Shown: positions 50,410 through 59,194 of the stretch, one piece after another
How positions within the stretch are numbered: position 1 is the first letter of the stretch
Layout: each line of letters begins with the position of its first letter
Source of the DNA: Nitrobacter sp051535235
Lineage (GTDB): Bacteria > Pseudomonadota > Alphaproteobacteria > Rhizobiales > Xanthobacteraceae
Direction of reading: 5' to 3'
DNA length: 64,000 nucleotides
Assembly: GCF_051535235.1 (NCBI RefSeq)
Contig: NZ_JBPPLZ010000002.1
Span: 310,001 to 374,000 of the forward strand
Program-made: the position numbers and the translations under genes
Notes under the pieces: generated by a model
What the model saw: only the letters and a program-made list of their open reading frames with translations
Told to the model about the DNA's origin: nothing
Databases searched by the model: none

Positions 50410-52859
50410 GCTCCTGAACGCTCGATCCACTCGATAACGGCGTCGACCAGCCCTCGATCGTCCGCGTCCGCCGGGATCGCAAGATCCTGCTTGCGCGGTT
50501 TGACCGATCCGACAGACCAGTCGCGATACGCGACAGGTATCGAGGCCCGCCTCGAGGTTTCGATGAGAGGATGGCCGAACGCCGGCTCCTCGAAATCCGT
50601 GAGCAGCCAGCCCGGATGATGCGGCGCGATCACATCGCCGATCTCACTGGCTGTGACCGCACCCGTTACGAAAACATTCGCGTGGGACATCAGCCGATCG
50701 TCGTCACTTGTCGTACCGGCGATGACGATTGATCTGGATGGCTCCCGCCGCCCCAGGTGCTCCGCCAGTCTTCGTATCAGGCGAAACGATGCAGGCGAGG
50801 GGGCCGAAGGTACGATCGCAAGCGACCGGCGCGCGCCGCGAACCCGCGGCAGCGTCAGCGGACGGGTCGGCCAATCCTTGAGGACGATTTTGCGATTGGG
50901 CCAGCGGGCCTTCGCAAACGCCATGGCCACCTTGCCGGGAGCAAGCAACGACGTTTCGTCGGCAAGCGCGATGACGGCTTCGCCGAGGTCGCCTGATGTC
51001 ACCCATGGATTGATGGGAAGGCCAAGTCTCCGCATCAGCGCGACCAACTCGGGCAACGGATTCGGCTCGATAATCTCGACGCGAGCAGGATGCAGCCGGG
51101 TCATGATATCGGCGGCCTCGGCGATGGCCGCGTCGGTGTCGAAACTCAACCGGACGGTTTGTGGGCTGCTGCCGTCGGCCGCCTTGAGATGAACGACGTC
51201 GCGCTCCCGCAGCAGGAGAATCGCGCGCTCGCCACGCTCGCGGAGGTGCCGGGCCCGCTCCTCGGCGACGGCGGTGATGTTTCGTCGATTGCCGAGAATC
51301 AGCACGGAAGGATCAGAAGACCAGTTCAGCGCGCGATCGAGCCTTGCACGCGCCGGCCGCAACGGGTCCGCAGCCTCGAACGCGCGACATTCCCGTCGGT
51401 AGTCGGGGAATCGCCGGTCAAGGATATCGAGATTGCGGAGCACCAGACTTCGCTTTTCGTGCCGGAAGGATTTCGAGCCATGATGTCCGACATAGACGGA
51501 TGGCGCGCAGACGTTGCGAAAACCCTTGGCGCGCGCGCGCAAGCAGAGGTCGACGTCCTCGAGATAGCCTCGCTCGAAGTTGTCCGAGAGGCCGCCAATG
51601 GCGGCGAGACAGTCGCGTTTAATATAGAGACAGAAGCCGATGCCGCTCGGCACGTCCGTGACATCGCGGGCATTTGCGACACTCGCGACGCGGTCGATCT
51701 CAAGGATGCTTTCATAGCTTTGCATCGGATTGAAATCGTTCGGTGTCGGAAACGAAAAGATGTCGCCGTTATTTGACAGCGGGGTGACGGTTCCAATACC
51801 CGGCGCAGAGTGCGCCGCGTCCGCCAGGCGCTCGACGAACCCCGGCGGCACGATGGTGTCCGAATTGAGCAGCACGACATCGCCCGCCGGTATGGTCTCC
51901 AGCGCGCGATTGACCGCGCCGACGAAGCCGAGATTGATCTCGTTCACGAGACAATCAATCGTCCCGGCCGCGGCGAGCTCCTTCAGATGACGCCGCAACT
52001 CCGGTTCCGGCGTGGCATCGTCAACCGCCAGAATGCGGAAGGACTGCCGCCGTGTCGATGCGCGCGCCTTGATGAGGCTGTCGAAGCAATCGAGCGTAGC
52101 CTGTATGTCCCCGTACACCGGAACGATGACGGTGGGCGCGATGATCTCGGATCGTGGCGCGGCGGATTGGCGCGCGCCGCTTCGGATGTCCGGCGGAGCC
52201 GACAGGTTGGGAGCGAGCCGGCGAACCTGGACGATTTCGCCGTCGCATGTCAGCGTCAATGTCTGAGGCGTACGCGACGGTGGACGCCGAACGAGAAAGG
52301 CCGTCGCTTGAAGCTCCATGCCGGCCAGCGGATGAAACGAATTGGGTTCAAGCGTGCTGGTGAGAGTGCCGTTTTCAACCGCAAGGCTGACTTCGATCGT
52401 CTTCGGCGTCGTCCAGGCGACCCAGCCGGTCACGTGATTGTCAAACACCGAACAGGCGGTCCAATGCCGATTCCCCGCACGGCGGAGTTCCTCGATGGCG
52501 GCTCGCAGGATTGTCGGATTGCTGTCGCGGCCGATCAGATTGGTCGCCGCGGCTTGCCGGCGGTCGTCCGTTGCCCAGGCGAGCATCCTGCGATTGGCGG
52601 CGAGATCAGATGGGTCGATGAGGAGCGCTTCGGCGACGTCGGCCATGGCCGCCTCCCGGCGTTTCAACTGCCAGTTCGCCTCCGCGCGGAGAACGAAGCA
52701 ATGCGCGGCCGATGCACCGATCCGGCAACGTCTGTCCGCATATTTGAACGCCGCGAGAAAGTCCTGATCCGTGATCGCTTGCGCGGCCATGCGTTCGAGC
52801 TTGACGTGCGAGCTAAATCCGGCACGAGCCTGAGTATCACTCGCGGTCCCGAGGATCAT
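50406..52859 (-). CDS. Large GT2 glycosyltransferase with helical N-terminal and extra C-terminal domain
   Basis: 817 residues. An N-terminal helical, TPR-like part (about 25-100: AFKYADRRCRIGAS, LRAEANWQLKRREAAMADVAEALLIDPSD), then a beta-rich stretch (about 140-220), a GT2 domain (PTVIVPVYGDIQATLDCFDSL near 240, LAVDDATPEPELR, NEINLGFVGAVNRAL, VVLLNSDTIVPPGF, GYLEDVDLCLRARAKG), and from about 510 a Rossmann-like region (VLILGNRRNITAVAEERARHL) that may be a second, GT4-like, transferase fragment. It is coupled to the next gene by a four-base overlap. The ATG at 52859 is one of several in-frame starts. Confidence 0.86.
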   Translation of the reverse strand: MILGTASDTQARAGFSSHVKLERMAAQAITDQDFLAAFKYADRRCRIGASAAHCFVLRAEANWQLKRREAAMADVAEALLIDPSDLAANRRMLAWATDDRRQAAATNLIGRDSNPTILRAAIEELRRAGNRHWTACSVFDNHVTGWVAWTTPKTIEVSLAVENGTLTSTLEPNSFHPLAGMELQATAFLVRRPPSRTPQTLTLTCDGEIVQVRRLAPNLSAPPDIRSGARQSAAPRSEIIAPTVIVPVYGDIQATLDCFDSLIKARASTRRQSFRILAVDDATPEPELRRHLKELAAAGTIDCLVNEINLGFVGAVNRALETIPAGDVVLLNSDTIVPPGFVERLADAAHSAPGIGTVTPLSNNGDIFSFPTPNDFNPMQSYESILEIDRVASVANARDVTDVPSGIGFCLYIKRDCLAAIGGLSDNFERGYLEDVDLCLRARAKGFRNVCAPSVYVGHHGSKSFRHEKRSLVLRNLDILDRRFPDYRRECRAFEAADPLRPARARLDRALNWSSDPSVLILGNRRNITAVAEERARHLRERGERAILLLRERDVVHLKAADGSSPQTVRLSFDTDAAIAEAADIMTRLHPARVEIIEPNPLPELVALMRRLGLPINPWVTSGDLGEAVIALADETSLLAPGKVAMAFAKARWPNRKIVLKDWPTRPLTLPRVRGARRSLAIVPSAPSPASFRLIRRLAEHLGRREPSRSIVIAGTTSDDDRLMSHANVFVTGAVTASEIGDVIAPHHPGWLLTDFEEPAFGHPLIETSRRASIPVAYRDWSVGSVKPRKQDLAIPADADDRGLVDAVIEWIERSGA

Positions 52860-52952
52860 CTGGCATTGTCCTGACCAGTGAGCGCCTGACCTGTGCTTCG
52901 AAGCGGCTGCTGGCCTTCGGAGCGCAATCCGAAAAATGCGAAAACCAGCGGT

Positions 52953-53852
52953 TTATCGGGCCGCACTCGCCTGACGTTGCTGACTGCGGAAGACCCTCAC
53001 CCGGGCAGAACCGGCAGACTTCCGCGGCATTGCAGGTGCCACGACCTGTTCTGCGGTTGCGGTATGCTCGATGCCGATGCGAATGCCGACCAGTGGTTCG
53101 CGGTTGGTCGGACCCGACAACACCACGCGTCTGCCGACCGCGCGAAGCGTTGGCGCATTCAGGAAGCCTGCCTCGGCGACAAACCTAAGGTCATCGGAGC
53201 CGCTCATTTCGAGAACCACGGCGGTCAAAGGGAGAGCCCGGCCGCGAGTACCGGCATAGGTGCCGAGCGGCACCATCTTTCCGCTGCCGGACTGACCATT
53301 GGCGAACTGGACCGCGTAACGGATATCGACGCTTGCGGGCTTGTCCGGCCACTCCAGAGCCACGCCTTCCACGCGCGAGGGCGCGGTCGGCCCCGCGATC
53401 CATGCATTAGGGCCGACGACAACATCGCCGCGACCCGCCACATGGCCGAGCACCTTCAGGCCTTCGGTCGCAACGTGCATGGGGATCCTTACGCCGTTGT
53501 TCTCACCGAATGTCGTGGGTGCCTGGCCGGCCTGGATTTGTTCGACGCGTACGATAGCGGCTCGTGATCCGCCCACTCTTGCCGGCTGGACCTGAACCTG
53601 CAAGGTGCCGGGCGTGTTGACCCGAACGACAAGACCGGAATTGGGCCGCCACAACGTTGGCTCGGTCGCATCGGGATGTAGGATAATCTCCATGTGCCGC
53701 TCATGCCCTTCGGCGGGGGCGACTACCACGTGAGGCGGCGAGGCGGCGTCATCGGCACTCTTGTAATTCACAAAGAACAGCCCGCGGTCGAGACTCAGCA
53801 CTCTCTGTTGCTCAGCGTCGTTCGTCGTGCCTCGAAACAGATCCACTGTCAT
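52953..53852 (-). CDS. Unknown protein at the head of the glycosyltransferase unit
   Basis: About 299 residues, no signal peptide and no membrane segment. The composition is Val/Gly/Ala-rich with alternating beta-strand patterns (PGTLQVQVQPARVGGSRAAIVRVEQ, RVVLSGPTNREPLVGIRIGIEHTA), suggesting beta-sandwich modules. The C-terminus is basic (VRVFRSQQRQ). I do not recognise the family. Start uncertain: the ATG at 53852 has AAGGAG immediately before it, while a GTG at 53846 has the same AAGGAG at ideal spacing. It is transcribed toward the GT2 genes, 93 bp before the 817-residue one. Confidence 0.68.
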   Translation of the reverse strand: MTVDLFRGTTNDAEQQRVLSLDRGLFFVNYKSADDAASPPHVVVAPAEGHERHMEIILHPDATEPTLWRPNSGLVVRVNTPGTLQVQVQPARVGGSRAAIVRVEQIQAGQAPTTFGENNGVRIPMHVATEGLKVLGHVAGRGDVVVGPNAWIAGPTAPSRVEGVALEWPDKPASVDIRYAVQFANGQSGSGKMVPLGTYAGTRGRALPLTAVVLEMSGSDDLRFVAEAGFLNAPTLRAVGRRVVLSGPTNREPLVGIRIGIEHTATAEQVVAPAMPRKSAGSARVRVFRSQQRQASAAR

Positions 53853-54092
53853 CTCCTTCAGCCGTGCCAATTCATCATGCGCGGTCGACGGTGTTGGAAA
53901 GCTGCTGGCGTGACCCAGGCGAGCCGGCCATCGATCGGTGCGCCGATCCGGCCCGCGCTTCCCGCTTCCCTCTCAAAATCGCCCAACGCCGATCTGTCGT
54001 ATTTTTTCGTAGTCAATCCGTCTCGCATCGGACGAGAACGGATCAAGATTCTCTTCAAGATGCTCATGACGACCCGTCATGATCGGAGAATA

Positions 54093-54323
54093 TCAAACCA
54101 GCAAGGCGGTTGATTTCGTCGGCGAGAGAGATTGCCGGATGTTTTCAGCCTCCACGCTCAACGATGCGGCCATCTTGCGTAATCTGTCGTTCTCATTTCT
54201 CAGCAGTGTGATGGAATCTGCGATGCTCTCGGCAGTATCCGGCAGGCTCTCAAAGCCGCTCCAATCCGGATGCAGGATTTGCGGCGAGTAGTCGGAAGGA
54301 TGTTGTGTCAATTTGAGGCTCAT
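54093..54323 (-). CDS. Small coiled-coil protein, unknown
   Basis: 76 residues: a polar start (SLKLTQHPSDYSPQILHPDWSGFESL) and a C-terminal heptad-like helix (ADSITLLRNENDRLRKMAASLSVEAENIRQSL). The frame could begin 20 codons earlier, but the ATG at 54323 is better supported by composition. No family recognised. It lies 240 bp upstream of the preceding leftward gene. Coding is plausible from the regular amphipathic pattern, but not certain. Confidence 0.45.
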   Translation of the reverse strand: MSLKLTQHPSDYSPQILHPDWSGFESLPDTAESIADSITLLRNENDRLRKMAASLSVEAENIRQSLSPTKSTALLV

Positions 54324-54583
54324 CGCGAACGCCCTGCGTTTTCGATTGTATTTTACACCATATATCGACTTCGGAATTTTCACGCAGCATCAACTTCGAC
54401 GACTTTTAGGGCAGGAAGATGTCAGACGGAAGCCAAGCTCGATGATTGAGGGTCCCAATTCATTTGGAACTTGTCAACGCACGATAAATTAGACGAGGAA
54501 TAATTGGACGAGATTGCTATTGAATGGTTCGCTGGCGAAAGTTTTTTACTTAAAAGGCAACGCACACACTCAGTCGAGATGTC
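54324..54583. other. AT-rich divergent spacer in the polysaccharide locus
   Basis: 260 bp with lower G+C than the neighbours, holding ACACCATATATCGAC and a stretch GATAAATTAGACGAGGAATAATTGGACGAG directly upstream of the GT4 gene. It probably contains promoters for both directions. The ATATATCG string also occurs in the rfbA/rfbC spacer. Confidence 0.4.
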
Positions 54584-55945
54584 ATGTCGATGAAGATTTT
54601 ATTCGTTCACAACAATTTCCCGGCGCAATACCGCAATCTCGCGGCGGCGCTGGCCACCGAACCGGGTTTCGAGCTTGCGGCCGTCGGCGCATCGAGCGCG
54701 CAGCCGATGTCTTCGGTCAAGTTGATTAAATATGCACTTCCTGACGCCGATGTCTCCGGAACGCATCCATTTGCGAGACGCTTCGATCTCGAGTGCCGTC
54801 GGGCCGAGCAGGTCCTCTATAGCCTTTCGACCCTGGCGACCTCCGGCTTTTCGCCGGACGTGATCCTCGCGCATCCTGGCTGGGGAGAAACACTGCCGTT
54901 ACGCACCATGTTCCCCAAGGCGAGGCAATTGGTCTATTGCGAGTTCTATTACGGTGCCGAAGGACGCGACATTGGATTCGATCCGGAATTTCCGGTGTCG
55001 GGTCGGGATGGCCATATCGGGCTGCAGCTCAAGAATGCGACAACCTTGTTAGCACTCGCTGACTGCGATGTCGGAATTTCGCCGACATATTGGCAGCAGT
55101 CGACTTTTCCAAGGCATTATCAAAGCAAGATCGAAGTTGTTCATGAAGGAATTGATACGTCGCGCGTGCGACCTGATGCACAGGCGCACCTGACGCTTCC
55201 AAACGGCCGGCGTGTGGGCGCCTCCGATGAAATCGTGACGTTCGTCGTGCGCAATCTCGAGCCGCTCAGGGGCTACCACATCTTCATGCGCGCGCTTCCC
55301 GAAATACTGAGGCGTCGGCCCAATGCGCAGATTGTCATCATAGGCAGGGATGGACTGTCTTATGGCCTTCCTCCGCCGGCGGGCAGCAACTGGAAGTCGA
55401 TCTTTCTGGAGGAAGTGCGCGACCGGCTGGACATGTCGCGCGTTCATTTCATGGGTGGCGTTCCATACGACACTTTTATTGCAGCACTTCAGGTTTCATC
55501 TGCACACGTCTATCTGACGTATCCGTTCGTGCTGTCGTGGTCGGCGCTGGAAGCGATGAGCGCTGGCTGCCTGGTGATAGGGTCCGATACCGCGCCGGTG
55601 TGCGAAGTCATCAGTCCCGGAGACAACGGCCTGCTCGTTCCGTTTTTCGCCGTTGACGAGCTTGCGGAAAGGGTCGTCGAGGCGCTGCAGGAACCCGAGC
55701 GCTTTTTCGCGATCAGAGAGGCCGCCCGCCATTTTGTCATTGAGCACTATGACGCCGCGCGCATTTGTGTTCCGCGGATGCGCGAGCTTCTCGATCTGGG
55801 GGCGCCCGCGAGGCCAGCGCGGCGAAACGTCTGGACCGGGCGGCCGCCGTCCGAATGGCCGACGACCCTCAGGCGTCCGTCGCGAAAGTCATTCGCTCCG
55901 CTCAGAATGGAAATGTCAGATGCGGAAGACCAAGGGCCGTCCTGA
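54584..55945 (+). CDS. GT4-family glycosyltransferase
   Basis: 453 residues with GT-B architecture. N-terminal KILFVHNNFPAQYRNLAAALA near residue 4 and DVILAHPGWGETLPLRTMFP near 95; C-terminal donor-binding half with VVRNLEPLRGYHIFMRALPEILRRRPNAQIVIIGRDG near 215, VHFMGGVPYDTFIAAL near 285 and LSWSALEAMSAGCLVIGSDTAPVCEVI near 310, holding the E-x7-E-like GT4 signature region. The tail (from about 405) is basic, Pro/Arg-rich. Starts ATG at 54584 or two codons later. The 5' region is less G+C-rich than the housekeeping genes. Confidence 0.92.
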   Translation: MSMKILFVHNNFPAQYRNLAAALATEPGFELAAVGASSAQPMSSVKLIKYALPDADVSGTHPFARRFDLECRRAEQVLYSLSTLATSGFSPDVILAHPGWGETLPLRTMFPKARQLVYCEFYYGAEGRDIGFDPEFPVSGRDGHIGLQLKNATTLLALADCDVGISPTYWQQSTFPRHYQSKIEVVHEGIDTSRVRPDAQAHLTLPNGRRVGASDEIVTFVVRNLEPLRGYHIFMRALPEILRRRPNAQIVIIGRDGLSYGLPPPAGSNWKSIFLEEVRDRLDMSRVHFMGGVPYDTFIAALQVSSAHVYLTYPFVLSWSALEAMSAGCLVIGSDTAPVCEVISPGDNGLLVPFFAVDELAERVVEALQEPERFFAIREAARHFVIEHYDAARICVPRMRELLDLGAPARPARRNVWTGRPPSEWPTTLRRPSRKSFAPLRMEMSDAEDQGPS

Positions 55946-56040
55946 TCCGGGCGATGATCAACAGGAAGCTCGGAAGAAAATTCGTTGGCCTGATCCGAAA
56001 TTCCATCCTTGCGCCTCGGATCAACTGGATATTCCGTCGA

Positions 56041-56790
56041 TCAGGCTTCCGATTCATTTGCAAGGGCGCTTGCCACCTCTGTAAAATCGTCGATCGTGCA
56101 AGCTGCGCCTGAAAAGTCATCGTCGCTGAAATAGGCGCTTCGTGAGATCAGGACAGGAATTCCGGCGCCTATCGCTGCAGCCAGACCGATGCCGGAGTCT
56201 TCGATAGCGAGGCATTCCTGCGCGGGCAGATTCAATTTTGAGAGCACTTTCAGATAAACGTCCGGCGCAGGCTTCTTCCTTGTCACCTCGTCGCCGGCGA
56301 CAATGGCCGCAAACCACTGCTCCCAGTCCTTGCCCAGCGAGGCCGAAAGCAGCACATCGATATTGTCGCGCGAGGTCGTCGTTGCAATTGCCAGAGGCTG
56401 ACCGCGCCGACGCGCCGCATCCAGCAAAGCACGAATGCCAGGCCGAAGCGGACAGCCGCCCTCGGTGATCAACTCCGCATAGAGCCTGGTCTTGATCTGG
56501 TGCAGCTCGGCGATCTGGGAATCCGACAATACCGACGGTTGCCCATCTCGCGCGTGGTCGAACGCGCGAATGCGTTCCTTTCCTCCCGCCACCCGAAGCA
56601 ATTCCTTGTAAGCCGGGCGATCCCAGTGCCAATCAAGGCCAGCTCCGGCGAAGGCCGTGTTAAACGCCTGACGATGAGCCTCCTCGGTTTCGGCAAGCGT
56701 TCCGTCGACGTCGAGGATCAGGGCGCGCGCGTCAACGATCAACGCCCTGATACGATCGGGGGACAAGTTCGTGGCAAACGTTTCGCTCAT
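56041..56790 (-). CDS. HAD family phosphatase, CbbY/beta-phosphoglucomutase-like
   Basis: 249 residues, HAD subfamily IA. Motif I LILDVDGTLAETEEAHRQAFN near residue 24 (two Asp present), motif II LAIATTTSRDNI near 135, motif III Lys in DEVTRKKPAPDVYLKVL near 175, motif IV LAIEDSGIGLAAAIGAG near 200. CbbY proteins remove xylulose-1,5-bisphosphate, an inhibitor of Rubisco; that fits an autotroph but another sugar phosphate is equally possible, given the glycan genes next door. It converges on the GT4 gene. Confidence 0.88.
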   Translation of the reverse strand: MSETFATNLSPDRIRALIVDARALILDVDGTLAETEEAHRQAFNTAFAGAGLDWHWDRPAYKELLRVAGGKERIRAFDHARDGQPSVLSDSQIAELHQIKTRLYAELITEGGCPLRPGIRALLDAARRRGQPLAIATTTSRDNIDVLLSASLGKDWEQWFAAIVAGDEVTRKKPAPDVYLKVLSKLNLPAQECLAIEDSGIGLAAAIGAGIPVLISRSAYFSDDDFSGAACTIDDFTEVASALANESEA

Positions 56791-57364
56791 TTTCCTGACA
56801 CACTGAAGAACCGGGTTTCCAACAGGTCCGATCGCGATGTCCAGAACCAGGCAAGAGATCGAACGGCGGTCGCCCGTATCACAATCCGGTTTCGGCGATT
56901 TGGGCAATTTATTATTCTTTGGATAAGCTGAAAGCATTTCTTATGACAGCAAGCGGCGGCGGTGGTGCCGAAGTCACTTCGCTGTAGCCGGACGGTTTTA
57001 GGTGAGATCGCTCTTGAGAGACAACGGCACGTTTGCCGGCCATGCTCGTGCAGGCTGGAATCCAGGTCCTCGCAGATAGATCTGTTTCATCGCGGCGGGC
57101 TCATGCGAGCGCGCGCTTTTGTCCGGCCAACCCGCGTGAACAGACACAAGCTGGACGGACAAACACGACAGACAAAAACAATGATTTCACTTTGACCAAA
57201 TTCCTAGCCTGGTGCTGCGGCATTTTGATGGCTCCCTTCGATTTGACTCGCATTCAGCCCAGGGAAGGCGCACACTTATCCAACCACCACGAAGGTTGTG
57301 GCTCTGATAGAGGTCAGGAGGACGCTGCGCGCGCTCCGCCTCTCCAAACGAGGGAGCAACGCCA
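56791..57364. other. 574-bp region without a convincing gene
   Basis: Several open frames exist but none has family-like sequence or a good start. The part at 57040-57080 (CATGCTCGTGCAGGCTGGAATCCAGG) resembles a decayed family A repeat. The last about 20 bp (AACGAGGGAGCAACGCC) are the leader of the next gene. Confidence 0.5.
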
Positions 57365-57565
57365 ATGAGGGTGCGACGTGATTCTATTCAACTTAAGCCT
57401 TTGAAGGACCGTCTGGTCGAGTTCGCGGCCAACGCCCGCAAGGCGGCGCACGAACTGCCTCCCGGCGTACGCAGGGATGAGGCGTTAAGGAAAGCGCGTC
57501 AAGCGGACGCGGCGGCTCATATCGATGCGTGGGTGAATTCGTCGGGACTGCAAACGCCGAAGTAA
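57365..57565 (+). CDS. Short conserved-looking protein, unknown function
   Basis: 66 residues, strongly charged and helical: DSIQLKPLKDRLVEFAANARKAAHELPPGVRRDEALRKARQADAAAHI, ending SSGLQTPK (cited in parts). I recall very similar short hypothetical proteins across Bradyrhizobium and Rhodopseudomonas, but no function. GAGGGAG precedes the ATG at good distance. Isolated gene between two non-coding stretches. Confidence 0.75.
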   Translation: MRVRRDSIQLKPLKDRLVEFAANARKAAHELPPGVRRDEALRKARQADAAAHIDAWVNSSGLQTPK

Positions 57566-58044
57566 GTGTCGTTTCGCTGGCGCCTCGCTCCGAGCTCAGG
57601 TCGTCCTGAGATCGCGCTATTGCGATACGCGAGTCTCGACGACTAAGTCAGTGTCCGACGGGCCGTGCCGGAGTTAGGGCAAGGAAAGTCTCGCCTCGGA
57701 AAAATTCCCCGGCGCCGCGGGATCGAATGGTCTAGTGGGAGATCAAAGAGAGAGCCATCCCCTTTTTCAGGGAATGGCTCGAGGCGAAGCTTGGAAATCA
57801 TCAAGCCCTGTGTACTGCCGTTACCTTGTTCGCAGCCATACGCCGTCAGGATGATCCACATCGGGGTGATTCGGCTGTGACCTGATTAACACAGCATCTT
57901 TTGACGTTCGGAAACCGATCACGTCCGAAGCTCACAAGAGTACGCGTTAATGGATGTCGGGTCGGACTTCATCCGGCGAGGACGCGACGGGGAACGGTCT
58001 ACGAGTTCGGCCGGTTGTTAGGAACACAGCCAGGGAGAAAAACG
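57566..58044. other. 479-bp region without a gene
   Basis: No convincing frame. GAGCCAT...ATGGCTC (57752-57780) forms a hairpin with one inner mismatch around TTTTTC. The region includes ACGCGAGTCTCGACGAC, similar to the repeats upstream of rplY. A GGGAG eight bases before 58045 belongs to the next gene. Confidence 0.5.
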
Positions 58045-58260
58045 ATGCCTTACGCGCTATTCGATCGCGATCGACGCATCGGTGCATTCACGGCGACGGA
58101 ACTGGATGCCTGGAGGGCGGCGTTGCAGGCCGGCCTCATTTCGGATCTTCCTGTCGCGGACGAGCAGGGCGGTCAGGTCTTGCCGCGCGGGCTTCATGTG
58201 AAGCGGGTGGACGAGGATTTTGCGCGGCCGGAGTGGAAGCACCGGGCCAAAATTTTTTGA
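58045..58260 (+). CDS. Small protein of unknown function
   Basis: 71 residues, begins MPYALFDRDRRIGAFTATEL and ends PEWKHRAKIF; predicted soluble with a mixed fold. A good ribosome-binding site (GGGAG) precedes the ATG at 58045; the frame is open further upstream but without support. I recall similar small hypothetical proteins in Bradyrhizobiaceae. No link to neighbours is evident. Confidence 0.65.
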   Translation: MPYALFDRDRRIGAFTATELDAWRAALQAGLISDLPVADEQGGQVLPRGLHVKRVDEDFARPEWKHRAKIF

Positions 58261-58475
58261 AGCGGGGCTGATGCAGGTTCCCGAGTGGTCCAACTGCGTC
58301 GGAGCCTGTTTGGCCCAACCGAGTCGCGGAAAGTTTGCAGGCGGCGCACACGGCTTGACGCAGATGGAGCGCTCTGGACGTTGCAAGATATCGATCGCAA
58401 GCCGGCGAAATATGTCTTGCGTTACAGCATAATATGGGTTTCCTTCGAGCGAAGGTTTCTTGACGGAGAACAAAA

Positions 58476-58901
58476 ATGACGGCTCCATCATCGAAGGGTG
58501 TGGCCGAAGACGATCTGCGTCTTATTGCGCTTTCACTCATTTCCGAGACGCCGCGTCGTGGCTACGAGGTCATCCAGACCATCGAGAAAATGACGGCCGA
58601 CTGGTTCTTGCCCAGCCCGAACGTGGTCCATCCGATGCTGGCCAGTCTCGTGGAATCCGGTCATCTGACCGCGTCTGTCGATCCCCCCAGGCTCTTCACG
58701 ATCACCGACGAAGGCCGCGCGTTTCTCGAGCAGAACCACGATCGCGCCGCTGCCGTCCTCGGGCGCCTGAATGCGCTCGGCGAACGCGTCACCCGCTGGC
58801 GACAAGCGCTTGGAATGGCGGAACGGCTGAAAGAGGCCGATGCGGACGCCACGGAAGGCCTGCTGGACGTTCTGGCCCGCGCGGCCATGCCCAGGAAATA
58901 A
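58476..58901 (+). CDS. PadR family transcriptional regulator
   Basis: 141 residues. Winged helix-turn-helix: DDLRLIALSLISETPRRGYEVIQTIEKMTADWFLPSPNVVHPMLASLVESGHLTA, with the PadR marker of a Gly-Tyr-Glu hinge and PSPxxVHPML in place of the usual YPxLxRL; the wing is PPRLFTITDEGRAFL. The C-terminal part is one long helix for dimerisation. ACGGAG precedes the start at 58476. It could control the convergent FNT channel gene or a distant target; not shown. Confidence 0.87.
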   Translation: MTAPSSKGVAEDDLRLIALSLISETPRRGYEVIQTIEKMTADWFLPSPNVVHPMLASLVESGHLTASVDPPRLFTITDEGRAFLEQNHDRAAAVLGRLNALGERVTRWRQALGMAERLKEADADATEGLLDVLARAAMPRK

Positions 58902-59139
58902 GACCCTCTGACGGACACACCTACGCGGTCTTCGATCAGCCTTCCGGTCCGGAGTGAAGCCGGCAGCGAGAGGAAAGGCGGGTCGGCGGTCGCATGGACG
59001 TAGGCAGTGGGTGCAATGCCGTTTTCCTAACGGCTATAGCGGCGCGACGGCTCGCTGGTTTCCATCAGAATGCAAACCGCTCCACACCGAGTGCCGTTCC
59101 GGCCAGCTTCGCTTTCGAATTCCGGTCTTAAAACGTCAA

Positions 59140-59160
59140 TGCCCGGCGTGGAGCCGGGCA
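59140..59160. repeat. Half-copy of REP family A with perfect hairpin
   Basis: TGCCCGGC, GTGGA loop, GCCGGGCA (59140-59160), followed by TGACGA: the same half as 3490-3512. It lies between the convergent PadR and FNT genes. Confidence 0.85.
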
Positions 59161-59194
59161 TGACGACTTGATGAGCGAGATGAACTGCGTCGGC

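Noticed and set aside
45584..56790. Recent foreign island for the whole polysaccharide locus
   Set aside because: No integrase, tRNA, terminal repeat or insertion sequence flanks it, and most genes keep the G+C-rich codon use of the housekeeping genes; only spacers and the 5' part of the GT4 gene are AT-richer.
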